In this document: in pieces, positions 22,233 to 34,769 of the stretch
Layout: every line of letters begins with the position of its first letter
Numbering within the stretch: position 1 is the first letter of the stretch
From: Gnetum montanum
Lineage: Eukaryota > Streptophyta > Gnetopsida > Gnetales > Gnetaceae
Assembly: GCA_015680685.1 (NCBI GenBank)
Contig: MNCI01029721.1
Span: forward strand, 455-46,579
Length of the DNA: 46,125 nt
Direction: 5' to 3'
Position numbers and translations under genes: made by a program
Notes under the pieces: model-generated
Databases searched by the model: none
The model's input: the letters and a program-made list of their open reading frames with translations, nothing else
Told to the model about the DNA's origin: nothing

Positions 22233-24165
22233 ATGCAGCTGCTTGCAATGGTGCAGATTGTAACTAGGGTAGTCTTTGATGGGAAGTACACTGGCAAGAT
22301 CTACGTTAAGGGAACTTGGTGCAGCACCACCTATGAGTTCTATGCACCTGCTTACTGCCAAAGCCAATGCTGGTCCTTCCAACCCTCTTCAAAGTCCAAC
22401 TCAACCAGAGGAGGAGTGTCTGATATCATCATGGAGGAGTTGTTCAATGAAATGCTGCTCTACTGCAACATCGCACCATGCTCTTCCAGTGGCTTCTACA
22501 CTGTACCTTCATCGATGCTGCCACCTACTTTCTAGAATTTATAGTCGGAGACCTTGAAACCAGAAAGAGGAAGCTTGCTACCTTTTTTGGCCAGACTTCC
22601 CACCAAACAACCGGTACATATTTTCTTTCTCTAACTTGCACCTTGCTATTTGTTACTACTATATTAAGTGAGATTCTATTAATATTTATATATCTACAAA
22701 ACAACATATCTTCTGAGAGCATCTATAAAATGTGAGCAAGTGGTTGGCCCGTTGCGCAAGTCGAACAATACAAATGGGATTACTGCATAAATAGTGAGAT
22801 CAACAAAGAGGCCACTACATCATTTTGGCACTGTCATTCTTTGCCATCCTCAAGAAGATCAAATATATTGGTATGTTTTTTCGTGGAGTTTGACTCAGTC
22901 TCAAGTTCTATTTATAGGCATTGAATTGAAGGAGTATAATCTTTACCAAAGTGATGCAATGAGGCCTTGTTCATGTCATGGATAACATGATGTAATGTGA
23001 TCCATTACATCTAGGAAGGGTGTGGATTTGATGGGAATTAGTACTTCTCACAGCTTGCTCTGGAAATTTTTACCGAGCAAACTAAACCAAAATCAACAAA
23101 CCAATCAATTTTTTTTAGGAATTTTCTCTGCAAATTTTTAATCTAATTCTTTAAAGAATTTAGATAAATGAATTAATTTGGTTCATGGTAGCATTCAATC
23201 GTAGCATTAGAAATAATACGTTGGCACAATTAATAACTAATTTCTTTATTAAACCAAAGTTATCACATTTTGGCTCTACCTTTCCAAAGACCAAAGGTTA
23301 CAAGACACTAGTGATCAAAAATTAGGTAAAGGTTGTTCATGGTGGTGGTTTTTTCACTGTTTGTGTTGATGTAGTTAACTATTTCTTTTGAATATCTGAT
23401 AAGGTGTCAGATTAGCCTACGAGGCAACACAACCAACACTAAATCCAAAAATGGGGAGCAGAAAGTATACAACAATTAAGCACCCGAATCCATGATGATG
23501 ATTTTCATTGTTTGAAAATTCCGATTAGATCAGTGAATATAAATTGGACACTGAAAGAGAGCTTAGAGATTATATACACTCAGAACAAGCAATATATAAT
23601 ATATTAAACTAAAAATATCAATAAAAATATAGCACTATTCATTGGATCAAATATTCTATTGGATTTTTAATTAGCTTCAATATTTCCTTGTAATTTATTG
23701 GAGATCGTACGATATATTGAAGATTTCTTAATCTATGTACAAAACCTCCACTACATGTTTTCATTCTCCAATTAAACTTACAATATACTTGTTGCTATTA
23801 ATTTTAGTTGAGCATCTATTACCATTTGTATATTTGTAAAGCTATGTTCTGAGAGGTTACGCTGGAGAACATCTGTCCATCATCTGTTTAATGTGATTAG
23901 GTGGCTTTGTCAGTGCACTGGATACCCAGAAGTGTAGGGTTACTACTTTAAAAAGAAGGTGAGTGGAGATGCTAGCCTGATTACTGTGACAAGACATATC
24001 AGTACTACAGGCACAACCTCATTCAGCTATCATAGGACTACAATTACACTTTAAATTAAGCTCTAGGTTTGGACCTGCTCAGCCATCCTGGTTGCCACAG
24101 ACCTAGTTGTGTCATTCAAGATGGCCATATGGTTTATCATGGAGTCAAAAAACTAATCATTTAAT
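22233..24165 (+). pseudogene. GH19 chitinase with chitin-binding domain, two-exon pseudogene
   Basis: Exon 1 (to 22613) reads a worn hevein-type chitin-binding domain (CSTTYEFYAPAYCQSQC), a Pro/Ser hinge (GPSNPLQSPTQP in the next frame), then GGVSDIIMEELFNEMLLYCN, SSSGFYT, and after another shift FIDAATYFLEF and VGDLETRKRKLATFFGQTSH-QTTG. Normal class I/IV enzymes have SHETTG here; the catalytic Glu is Gln (CAA, 22604-22606). The donor G|GTACAT at 22613/22614 and acceptor TTAG|GTGGCTTT at 23900/23901 keep the GH19 phase (TTG-G-F for TTGGW). Exon 2 gives GYYFKKKVSGD, YQYYRHNLIQLS, DYNYT, LGLDLLSHP and VATDLVVSFKMAIWFIMES. Frameshifts and stops show it is dead. The intron contains the inverted promoter arm. 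Later exons were not found. Confidence 0.85.
22909..22916 (-). promoter_or_regulatory. TATA box in the inverted arm
   Basis: TATTTATA on the plus strand is TATAAATA on the minus strand, within the inverted copy of the chitinase promoter. It would fire leftward into exon 1, antisense to the pseudogene. Confidence 0.5.
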
Positions 24166-24624
24166 GGCCAAATTGCTGGTTGGACTTTCACAACGAACGT
24201 GTTTGACTTGCATTTCAAACATTTTTAGTTTTTTCTAATTTTTTGTAACTAATGGCATAAATCACAGAATGATATAAATATATAATTAAAAAATGAAGAA
24301 TGGAACAACCAAAGAAGAAAACCTTAATATAATTTGGTGCTAAGTTGAAAACACATTGTCCTATCTTCCTAACTTGCTAAAATATCTTACCAACTTGTAA
24401 AAAACATTTTACAAATGATATCTATTTTGCTGGACTTAGTTGTTGAGATTGCAAATTATAATCTTTGATTATAATTGTATTTCACCTTGTGTTGCACCTT
24501 CTGAGGCTTGTTAATAGATTGGAAAGTGGAAATTTTACTGCTTTCTCAAGAAATAAAAAGGAAAAATACTTTAGTAGAATCACAAATATGGAATCAAGCT
24601 TTAAGATGCTTAAAATTAAAAATA
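24166..24624. other. No gene seen
   Basis: Intergenic stretch between chitinase exon 2 and the LINE reverse transcriptase. The 80-codon frame at 24465-24707 overlaps the RT in another frame and is not treated as a gene. Confidence 0.45.
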
Positions 24625-25385
24625 TTGATGCATGGTGGAGCACTATGCAGATGACACAATATTATTTTCAAGAGATAACATTCCACAGGCATTGGCACTC
24701 AATATGACACTAGACAGGATTGCACAAGAACTGGGATAGAAGATTAACAAAGCTAAATGGACGATACATATGATGAATGTTGAGGAATAGGTGAAAGGTC
24801 AGCTACATTAGGTCCTAGGCATTTTACCTAGAATAATAAAGGATATTTACTTAGGGATGTTGATGTTTGTTTGGAGATGGTGCCAAACATGGGAACCTCT
24901 AATGTAGAAGATATATAGAAAAATAGGAGATTGGGTGAACCGATTCCTCTCTTAGAAAGGGAAGATCTTACTGGCTTCATTTGTTCTCATGGAAATGGCC
25001 AGATTCATTATAGCTATAGCATATTATCCTACTGGAGTGATTCAAAAAATTGACCAAATTATTCAAAATTTTATTTGGTCAAGAAAAAAGGGAGGTGGAA
25101 AATGCACTTGGTTTGCTAGGAGAAGATAGCTAAACCTAAAAAGATAGGAGGGATCAGGATTCTATGATTTAGAGATGAGCTTAAATTGGGAATGTAAATA
25201 CTACTGAATCATCTCCTGAGTGAAGGAGAAGGGTAGGCATAGTGGATTAGAATAATGTAGTGCAAATACCAAAGGTGGGAGATTAATTTCTGAGGATCTT
25301 AGATGTGGTCCATCCTTTGTCATCATGCATTGGAGATGAGGGAGTGCAGGCTTCTAGGGACGCATCCTAGAGAAATCATGAATGG
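24625..25385 (+). pseudogene. LINE (non-LTR) reverse transcriptase, C-terminal part
   Basis: The active-site YADD is at 24644-24655 in HYADDTILFSRDN, followed by LDRIAQELG(stop)KINKAK, the LINE pattern (FExxSGLKINxxKS). Then come IGDWVNRFLS, KGKILLASFVLMEMARFIIA, YYPTGVIQKIDQIIQNFIWS and KKGGGKCTWFA, KPKKIGGIRI: the thumb/tail of plant L1-type RT (IxxFLWGxxxxxKxHxVxW, PKxxGGLGI). The endonuclease, ORF1 and the RT fingers are missing upstream, as expected for 5'-truncated LINEs. Stops are frequent (mostly TGG to TAG). The 3' end and any poly(A) tail were not located. Confidence 0.8.
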
Positions 25386-26229
25386 TTAGTTTGCATTGGT
25401 TCATGGTTGGTAGGCCATATGGCATCGGAGGCTCCTTGAGAAAGTGAAGGATTTTGCATGGTTGATTGCTCACACAACACTATCAATCATTTTCTTGATG
25501 TGTGGCTTGGCATTCGAAACAATCGATCATTTTATATACTAATGGTAGGATTATAGGAGACTCAAAGGAGATGGCTATGATTTGGGTTGTTTAGAAGTTG
25601 TAGAATTAGCTAACTTTCTACGGTAAGAGGCTATCATAGCTAAATTTAGCCACTACTTCTAGGTTTTGACTCTGGTAGGAGGCTTCATGGAGTATAAGGT
25701 GTGTAAGGTACTATGAGCCATTTTTGGGAAAGTTCTAGAGGGATGAAGAGCTATGGTAGTTAATTGCGTGGGTGGTGTGGAACAAGTGGTAGTATGGCTA
25801 AAAGGGATCCCTAATTTAATGAACCAGGCCTTCTTTAAGAATTGGGATGGGTAAGCAATAGCCTTTAGAGGCAGGATGATTTAGCGAATGGAGAATTCTA
25901 TGGTCGCAGTGTTGGAAGTGCTAGCAGCTGGAGAGGTTATCCCACTAATGATTCATAGTTGCAAGTTTGTGACAAATTTTTTTCAACAAGGAATTTTAAA
26001 GATGGTGACTGGGAACATCCCCAAATCTGCACTACCATGGATTTGGCAAGAGGTGATAAGTCTAATTGATAAGTTCTTGGCATAGTTGGGTAGTTTGAAC
26101 TGGCTAGTGGGGGTGCATTTTGTGTTCCTGTGATGCCTGAAGATGGGTATGTAGGTAAACATCCCAAATGTTTTGCTAGAATTGCTATGTAGTGGGAGTC
26201 GAGAGAGGCATCCGAGGCTAATTTTAGCC
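25386..26229. other. Possible LINE 3' region, no clear gene
   Basis: G-rich on the plus strand compared with its surroundings and may be more LINE sequence (for example LNQAFFKNWDG near 25830), but no domain is recognised. The join to element B lies near 26220. Confidence 0.35.
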
Positions 26230-27616
26230 CATCTACAATGTGCCTAAGCTATTCCTTTGGTAAAAATCCATGGCCTAGGCATCTGTGCAATAGTTAATAG
26301 TATCTATCCATTGTTGTATCAAGGGTTTCATGAGTCCCTTGTTTTAATCCTTGGATTTATTTTCACAAGTTAGACACTCGTGAGTGGGTTTGATCTTTAT
26401 CATTGAAAATTTCTAGCATGGTACTCCACCTTCTGATTGATTTAGGCTCTAATGATCTATACCAACTTTCTGCCTTCTTCACAAGTATTCTAGGAAATAA
26501 CTTCAACTTTTTCCAGTCACTTTCAATGTTTTGTAGGACACAAGCATCATGGAAAATTTGAAGGTGATGTGGTGGATCAACATTATAGCAACCTTCAAAT
26601 CATGGCATGTTGTTCGTATCAAGCCATTTGATTCAATTATCCCTCACATCCTTGGTTGGAATGTGAACAACCTCCAATATGATAATCATTCTATGAGTTA
26701 TCATCAAGGGTTCATCATATTAATCAAGTTTGTGCACTTAGTTGTAGTAGTATCCCCTTTTGCACTCATCCCTTTCATGATCCCTTTGATCCATACATTT
26801 TTGTGGCTCATACTCTTCATCTTTTAAATCAAAATATCTTTAGTAATATTCATGATGATCATGATGGTCATGAGTTCTCCTCTCTTCCCTATCATGATCT
26901 TTGTACCTTTTTCTACTTTTGTTAGAGTCATTTGATGATTTTGGGGGCACAATTGAGGTAGTAGGAGAATGATGTTGACTTGTCCTCTTATGATAACTCT
27001 GATTTTCTTGTGTATGAGACCTAGCCGTAACCCTTGGCCTTGAGTCCCACTTGTGCCTTGAGTCTTTTACCCCCTAACTAAGTACCTTAGCTAATTTGAA
27101 GTGTGATTTATTCCTAACAAGTTCATCCAATCAAATGATAGGAATTTGTGACATGAACTCATGATTATGATGGAGTTATTTAGCAATGAACACATCTTCA
27201 TCAAGCTCCTCCAAGACAATCGTGGAATTAACTTTCTTCTATTTGTCTTATTCATGTCTTATTTTCATGGCATGGTCTTTCCTTAGCTACTCATCAGTAG
27301 GTTCATATGGTTGGATCATGTATTATGTTTTATGATACCTTCCAAATGCTTCACTTAGTTTCATTTCCTTGAGAGTAGTCTGGAGCATAATGGGTACTAA
27401 AAATTTTGGTGGTAGAACAATGTTCCCTTGCAAATCTCTCCACCTGAGTCACCTATCTTGATGAAAGATGAATGTGAAGTTAGGATAGTAAGGATCATGA
27501 TGAGCATAAGAGATCCTTTCCTACATTAGCATACTTCAGTCTTCTTCTTCCTCAATTCTATCATTGCTTCTTTGTAGTTTGTTGGTAGGTGATGTACTAT
27601 TCTTGTTTGAAGCCAT
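26230..27616 (-). pseudogene. Gag of element B, truncated
   Basis: A start ATG at 27616 opens with MASNKNSTSPTNKLQRSNDR, then stops. Gag blocks follow: YAHHDPYYPNFTFIFHQD, RWRDLQGNIVLPPKF, KKLKLFPRILV, WYRSLEPKSIRRWSTMLEIF, then GLKQGTHETLDTTMDRYY and RCLGHGFLPKE, ending LRHIVDGL. This is the Retrotrans_gag core (LKLFPxxL...WYxSL...SIxxWxxMxxxF). Blocks are in different frames. Compared with element C, the C-terminal zinc-knuckle region is lost. Confidence 0.72.
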
Positions 27617-27727
27617 TTTGTATTTTTAAAATGTTTTTTTTAAGTATGCTTTTCTTAGAATTATGAAGTTTAAATTTATGCTCCAAGTACAATGAAATTT
27701 TGGAAAAGAATTACTAAGCATACATTA

Positions 27728-27750
27728 ACAAGTCCCCAATAATGGCATCA
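27728..27750 (-). other. Primer-binding site of element B
   Basis: On the minus strand TTGATGCCATTATTGGGGAC follows the LTR end. It fits the tRNA-Asp-type plant Ty3 primer site (TTGGCGCCGTTG(C/T)CGGGGAC) allowing transitions. Confidence 0.65.
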
Positions 27751-27751
27751 A

Positions 27752-28620
27752 TGATGAGTAGTGAAGTAATCAAACACTCAACCATAAAACATACAAGTGT
27801 TCACATGTAGCTCAACTGTAATCCATGGAAAAGGCAATGTGAATATGATAATAATTAGTTAAATTTTGGGATTGTTGTCTTCCCATGTCAAGCTAGTATA
27901 ATCTATGCGTACAATTTAACTCTCACTAAGGTGTATGATATATTAATATTGTTGGGCCATATCTTCTAGCTATAACGGTAACATGTGAAAATAAGTCTAA
28001 ATCAAAAGAAAAAACTAAACACTATTCTAGCCTATGGCAATGAGTATCCAATCCTATCTTCCATTCACAGCTTGGGCTTCATATAACTACCATTGCAATT
28101 ACCAAGTACTTCACTAATAGGTGAACCAAGTGATAGCACTACTGGGTTACCATGCAATTACACTTAACTGCTCAAGATTAGTCATACTCATTATGCTTAA
28201 CAATACTAATAATAAAGTGCATGAAAAATTAGATCATTAAGTAAGAAAATAGTAAGAAAATTATTCTAAGTGTAAATAATAAACATTATGCTATGTATAC
28301 AGTAAATTTAGGAAAATGCTACAATAATGAGAAATAGTTCAATCTTATTTTTGCTCAAATAAATATTTCATCCATTACTTCACACTACATTGTAGGCATT
28401 CACACTTCTAATCAGTAAGTCTAAGTTCATGAAAATAAACTAAAAGGGTTCTGCTAAGGGTAGATTGAATTCATTATTCAACCATGTCCCTAAGTGCCAT
28501 ATTTATAGGTAGGCATGTGTGGAATAATATTAAATATTCAATGTCTCATCATGGGCTTTGCTATCACAGCTCCAATATTAGATGTCCAATACCATAGCCA
28601 CTATAAAATGTGTTTTATCG
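27752..28620 (-). repeat. 5' LTR of element B
   Basis: 869 bp, from TGATGAGTAG to GTTTTATCG (family end TTTATCA). A TATA-like ATTTATAGG is at about 28500-28508, aligned with those of A and C. The absence of a left partner fits the truncation. Confidence 0.65.
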
Positions 28621-31031
28621 TAGGCCAAAGATAGAATTAGAGTAGCAAGTAGCTACAATATATTTCATGTCTGCAAAGGAGTTTGTAGATAGGAAAGATA
28701 TATAGTAGAAGCTTCACATCACAAACTTTGAGCTCTAGTAGTTAAATCCATCTACCAAGACCAAAAAGATGTTATAGTAAATATGGAAAAAATAATGATA
28801 GACTATTAGGAACTAGAGAGGATTTCTAGATCCTTTGATGTAGAAAGAACACAATTTGTACCATGGCACGTCAAGGACAGAAAAATGTTTCCACAAATGC
28901 TATGTCCCTAAGAAGGGTTAACACAAGCAAACCTCACTAAATTAGCATAGATGGTAGATGATCCTAGAAGTAAAAAAGAAAAATTACAAATATCATTGAA
29001 TAATTACTCATTTTAAAAGCTATTTGACAAAGGGAAAAGATCAATGGAGGAGCCATTGCCATCAAGAATGTGAAGAAGCTACATCAAGTTTTGTTTTATT
29101 GTTTTCATGTGTCAATCATACATTGCATGATTATTTTGTAACACCACTCAAACAAAGATGCAACATTCATAGTAGAGTTAGTCATGCATATACATATCAT
29201 GATGTGAAAGTTCATGCAATCCCACAAGTTTGTAATGAACTCTATCCTCCTTTTTTTAAAACTTGAGAACGACTTTTCAATTAGTCATGGAGATATGACA
29301 AATGTCAAGGCTCTACAATATCATAGATGTAATATCATACCTCAACATATGTGTTTGTAGATACAATGTAATAGGTCATGATCATGCCTACAAATACAAG
29401 CCCACCATCATGTCAAAAGTGAATCTTTGCCCAACACTTAGCAAAACTCTTATAGTTTGTTTTCTTAAAGTTAGAGTTAGTTGTGAATGCCCAGAGTATG
29501 GTGAATTATAGTTGTATAACATCTTCATTTGAGTGGATTGTTCCTAGACACAATTCATAAACACATTATTTTAATTCATAAACAATTCTTTTAAAAAGTT
29601 ATTATTATATGTGATTTTTATTTTAAATTATTTTTAATGTATGAAATGAAAAATGTATACACACATGGATAATAGAACATTGGTGCATGGATTACTATTT
29701 CAATGTCTACTTAGCATTCTATTTTTTCTTTTTGACTTATGGAATTACTAAAGGAAAAACTTAGAATGAATAAATTTTTAGAAATAATTTATTAACCATT
29801 TAAGAATGATAGGAGAATTCATTATTATAACATGCATGACTTTTAAGAGTTTATCCTAGAAATGCCCACATTTAAGCATATATGGGTAGAATGGATTTGC
29901 CAACATACTGAAATTAGAAGTTTGTTGAAAAACAAAAGATAAGATCAATTTTAGATATAGACTTAGGATATCTTGATAATTAAAATTACCATAATTATTT
30001 TTATAAATTCATAAAAAATAAATAAAAAATTTAGGGTGGTTTCATGGTTAACCATTTACCTTTATGACATGACCTCATTGATTTTCTTTGCTACCATTTT
30101 CTCTATGTTGTCTATTAATCCAATTTTCTTGCTTTCATGGTGTTTTCCTTACACCAACACATTTTATAGTATTTTATTTACTGAATACAATGACTTGACA
30201 AAAATTCACATACCTTATTAAGGAAGGAATTATGAAAAGACTTATTGCGGTAAGAAACCCTATTTGTTATAAATAGTGTTGCCCCATACTTTTTGTGGTA
30301 GGGATGGCATGGTAAACACTTGTGCATAAACACTCATGCAAGAATGGATTTATATGAAAAAAAACTATTTATGGATTTATTCTTCTTATAGAGAATAAAT
30401 CTTAGTTATGCTAATTTTTTTTTTTTTTGCAATAACAAACCTTTATTGCAACATTTTGTTGGTTAAAATTACTTCTAGTTGGAAAAATTCTCATACAATT
30501 ACAAATGAAGTGTTTCACTTTTGTAGATTCATAGGAAAATAGAATTACTATTATAAGAAAAATAAGATGTGTATACTTTTTTTATAATACATTTTTCATA
30601 GTAAAAGGTTAGTAATAGTAAAGGAATACATACTATTTTTTGTTAATATTGCACCACCATAGAGGGTTAAAATTTCATATGTAAATTCGCAGTTTACATA
30701 GGTACATCCAACTCTATTGGACATATCTTTTCCTTTTAGCAGTTTGGAAAATTTGAATCTAATTATTTATTTTGATTTTTGTGATTCAATTTTTAAAACT
30801 ATTTATAATTTTTCAATCCTATTTTTCAATGAATGATTTATGGTAAGATCATGTGCACCTTCTATTTTAAATGTAGGTAAATGGCTATGTGATCTACTAT
30901 CTCAAAAATTTAGGCATTTTGGATGTAATGTTTAACAAATTTTAAACCTTTAAAACATAGGAGAAACTTTTAATTATTTCATATTTCCCGTATATAAATT
31001 TATGAAATTTTATTATGTTCTTAGACTCTTG
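28621..31031. other. AT-rich DNA, no gene seen
   Basis: Open frames at 29024-29266, 29302-29511 and 30036-30221 have no recognisable motif and no supporting context. Long T runs occur (for example around 30418). Confidence 0.45.
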
Positions 31032-31044
31032 ATTTGGGAGGGGG
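31032..31044 (+). other. Possible polypurine tract before an LTR-like start
   Basis: TTTGGGAGGGGG(T) is followed by TGTTAGAACCAAAAAT at 31045, a layout like that of copia 3' ends. No second LTR copy or coding region was found, so this may be an isolated element end or chance. Confidence 0.3.
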
Positions 31045-31045
31045 T

Positions 31046-34000
31046 GTTAGAACCAAAAATAAGTGAACATACGTACACCCAAGATTTATAGAAGTCTATA
31101 ACTTAGTGCTACCAAGTGGAATCAAACCTATAACCTAGGGTGACTAGGCCTAAAAACATTGTAACTTGTAACCTATAACCTCATTGTTAGACTCTTGATT
31201 TAGACCTTGAGCACAACCACTTTAAAGAGGTTAGACTTTTACTTGTCTAAGCTTAGACCTAGTTAGGATATTAGAAATTTAAATTTTTAGGTTTTTAAAT
31301 ATGTTACATTCCATGTTATATTAAAAATATGTTCATGCGTATAAGAAAATTGAAGTGGTATGTATGTATAAGTATGCATTAGTAGTGAAATGATAAGTAT
31401 GTAGTTCTTCATATGATTAATTGGAATGATAGTTTAAGCACTTGATATTGAACACCATATTTTATTTTAGTAGTTTGCTTAAATATGGATTAGAGCTTGG
31501 TTATAAGTGTTTTTAATTTTTCATTATGTTTAGCCAATTTTGATCCAAACATTTAGCTTAACAGAACTCTTCCAATGCTAGTCCCAAGCTTGTATACAAA
31601 AGAAGGTGGGCTAGCTAGTTGTAAAACCTTGTCAAATCTCAAGGATGACTTCTTTTTCAAATTTTGAAAATAGTAAGGTTTTCTCTAGATGTGATGCATA
31701 GTAGTCACATACCTTGGTTGCTGTGGAAAATGGGCAAGGACTTGCTTGGACATCCTACAAAATTCATGTGCCACTTTGTTACCAAAACATTATGAAAAAT
31801 AGATAAGGGTTACCACATCAAGGATAGATGTAGGTGAAAGAACAAGTACATGGAGAAATATTACTATCCCTACTTCACCTCTTCAAAGGAATGAAAGCTA
31901 TATCTCACCTCTTTAAAGGAGTAAGAGACTAGCTGGTGTTGCTGTTGTGTTTGGTCATTGTGTCATTGTGTTTTTTGGTCTAAGAGTTTAGTCTTAATCA
32001 TCATGTAACCAAGGAAATAGGCTTCATAGCACAATAATTAAAAATTAAGTTTCATCCTACTAATACGTCCTGTTTGATTCTACTTTTCTTAAGAATTGCT
32101 CTTTTCCATTCCAAAACCCTTGGCATCCTTTTAAAAATTGAAATTGTAATGGATTTGATTTTATTAAAGTGCATGCTCATGCTAAATAATAGTAAAATAA
32201 TACCTAATATAAGATGTTGAATTTAAAAAGGTACTAATTTTTATTTAAATATATTTATTTTAAACTTTTTATAGAGATTTATTTTTATGTAATTATGGAT
32301 AAAATTGGTCTCTACTCATGTAACAAGAAAATTCAAATAAGGTGTACAAGTACTATAAAATATTTAAGAAAAATATAGAAGAATTTTAGGAGATTATTGG
32401 GAGTGTTAAAGTCCAATAAATTCATAATATCAAGAAAAAAGCCCAAATTTGGAACAAAATATTGAGGCTATTGGAATAAGAATCAACTGACTATATGAAT
32501 TCCTAAGACCCCAATACTTTGTAGAATTTACCTCAAATCTATAAATTATTTTTCAAAGTATTTTTTATGTTCAACTTAAGCTTACAATCTTTTATTTATA
32601 AAATACTTTTCAAAAAACAAAACAAACAACTAGACCACCTCTCATTGGCTTTGTAAAGATTCTAAGGAAAACAATTCCTATATAGATAGTCACAACCCTT
32701 TATTCTATCCTAAAGAGACATAAAATCCATAAGACATAGACCTTTTAATACATAAGTTGAAACTCCTTATAGAAGGATAATAAAACAATATCATTATAAT
32801 ATTCTAGAAGTAAGTTGAATTAGCTATAATTATCATCTTTATAAAAGGGATCATAAAAGGGAAAGATATGTGCTTTGAAACAAAAAGAAATTATAGATGG
32901 TAAATATTTTTCTTTTGGTGAGATATGTGCTTTTGTTACTGTTAGTAAAGGAACTTCTCATTTTAACTATATTTATCTTCAAGAGGATAAGCCCTTTGTA
33001 ATTTGTTCTTATCTACAAAAATAATAAGAAAAGCAATTAATAGAATTGTTTTCTTAATCAATTAATGTCTTTTCTTGTCTTGGCTATGGTTTTAAAGAAG
33101 GTATTTCTCCAACTATTATACAATGTAGATTATTTGAATACTTAAACCTTATTGTAGTTGTAACAAAAAAAAGGGTTTTGCATTAATTTTCATGAGCTTA
33201 ATAAGTGAACATGAAAAGAATATTTCCCCTTTTCTTACTTGGATTTCATTTTAGACAAAATTCATGGATACAAATTCTACTGTTTTCTTAATTCTTTTAG
33301 TGGTTAGAATCAAATTTGCATTGGCCCTTCAAATAAACATGAAAGTAATTTGAATATGCAAACTTCACATGTTCAATGATTATTGAAACAATTAGGAAAT
33401 GGAAAATGATGGGAAAATGGCTATATTAGACTATGACAAGGAACCTTTATTTAAAGAAATATCCAATTCTTTTTTAGAAGTTATGCATATTTTCATACCT
33501 AAATTAAAGATGCATATAGAATAGGTATAAAAAGAAATATAAATTAATACTATAATTAATTTAAGAGAATATTTGCAACATTGTAAAAATGGAAAGTGCG
33601 TTTTAAAATTTCTTAATTTTATCAAGGTGTTTGGTGAGGAGCTTGCCTCTAGTATATAGATATTAGTTATCATTAGTATCATTACAATGTTAAGGAACAT
33701 TTTAGCATATATTTGTTCCTTTGTTAATAAATAAAAAGGGTCATCACCCTCCTAGACACTAACTTACTTTAGCAAAAAAATATCATAAAAATTTACATTA
33801 TTTAGGATGAACCTATAAGTTTCAAGAATGAAACTTTTGTTATGGAATATTGTTAGGAATTGATTCTTATTTAAACTGTAGAAGCTTGGAAACATTGAAA
33901 TTCATAACAAACAACATTGAAGAATATTTTCCTTCTGTATCTCAAAATTAAGCTTGTTTCCTTACTAGGCCTCACTTTTCAATATATTTCATTACTATCA

Positions 34001-34094
34001 TATACATAGAATATGAAGAATAACTCCTTTTTAAAAAGCTTGGGTACAACCCACTTTGTTACATGGTTTACATTGCTTTACTACTTTAATAAAG
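31046..34094. other. AT-rich DNA, no gene seen
   Basis: May begin with a solo or truncated LTR (see the tract at 31032). No coding blocks were recognised on either strand. The 89-codon minus frame at 33700-33431 is low in information and unsupported. Confidence 0.4.
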
Positions 34095-34725
34095 GTTTTA
34101 AAAAATAATTATTTGAAAGATAAAATTTAATTTATTTTAAAAACCACCACGACAAATGAATTGAGCTTTATTTTATTTTATTGTAATATCATTGTTCAAA
34201 CAAATATAATTGACCCTTTTTTATAACTAAATAATGAAAAAACACTATATTACACAACTTAAAGAACTGAGTACATAATGTAATGCATAAAATTAAAGCA
34301 TAAATTTATGTGTTTGAATTAATCATGTGTTTGAAATATTTTAAAAGAAATTATTTAAAAGATAATAAAAAATTAGCTTTTCTTAAAAAACACTAGCTTT
34401 TTATAATTCTATTATAATATTGTTATTGAAACAAATATAATATTTAAGTTCCTCAACAAATTTAGTGACCAAGGAATCATATCCAAAGTAGTAACAATGT
34501 AAAAGTAACATTATTTCTTTTTCAAATGAACATTGAGGTCAAAAAGTTCATCAAGAAAAGAAATAAAATTAATGGTATGTTCAAACCTTATTGTATAACT
34601 AAAAAAACCTTATTATAGAAGTGTAACTAAAAAATATTAGATTATACAACTCAGAAAAGCACCATATACAATGTGATGCATAAAATCAAAGCTTTTGAGC
34701 CAATCTTGTATTTAAATCCTTTTTA
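34095..34725. repeat. Diverged direct duplication, about 0.25-0.37 kb units
   Basis: Phrases recur in order: AATTATTT(G/A)AAAGATAA (about 34107 and 34349), AAACAAATATAAT, TATAACTAAA, ATTA(C/T)ACAACT(T/C)A, ATG(T/A)AATGCATAAAAT-like (TGTGATGCATAAAATC). The second copy has extra sequence in its middle. Confidence 0.55.
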
Positions 34726-34769
34726 ACAATATTAATAACTAGAAACTAAGGTTTAAATATATCATTTCA

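Larger units (their letters stand above)
21994..23093. repeat. Inverted repeat of a chitinase 5' region
   Basis: The left arm (about 21994-22240) and right arm (about 22812-23093) are reverse complements with moderate divergence. Shared phrases include TTTAGTTTGCTCGGTAAA / TTTAGTTTACTTGGTAAA, AGAGCAAGCTGTGAG, AATTCCCATCAAAT, and AACATACCAATA then TTTGATCTTCTTGAGGAT and AAAGAATGACAGTGCCAAAA. Each arm contains a TATA box and a start-codon region, pointing toward the other arm. The right arm has about 30 bp absent from the left. The loop (22241-22811) holds chitinase exon 1 and the start of its intron. Confidence 0.85.
26230..28620 (-). mobile_element. Element B: 3'-truncated relative of A and C
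   Basis: Minus-strand order: 5' LTR (28620-27752), primer-binding site (27750-27728), gag (27616 to about 26230). Everything after the middle of gag is missing; similarity ends near 26230 close to LINE-like DNA. Sequence similarity to A and C runs through LTR, primer site and gag. Confidence 0.7.

Noticed and set aside
22149-22382. Minus-strand frame opposite chitinase exon 1
   Set aside because: A shadow of the plus-strand chitinase, which is supported by clear family motifs.
29024-29511. Two open frames of 80 and 69 codons
   Set aside because: No motif, no conserved neighbour, and ordinary length for AT-rich plant DNA.
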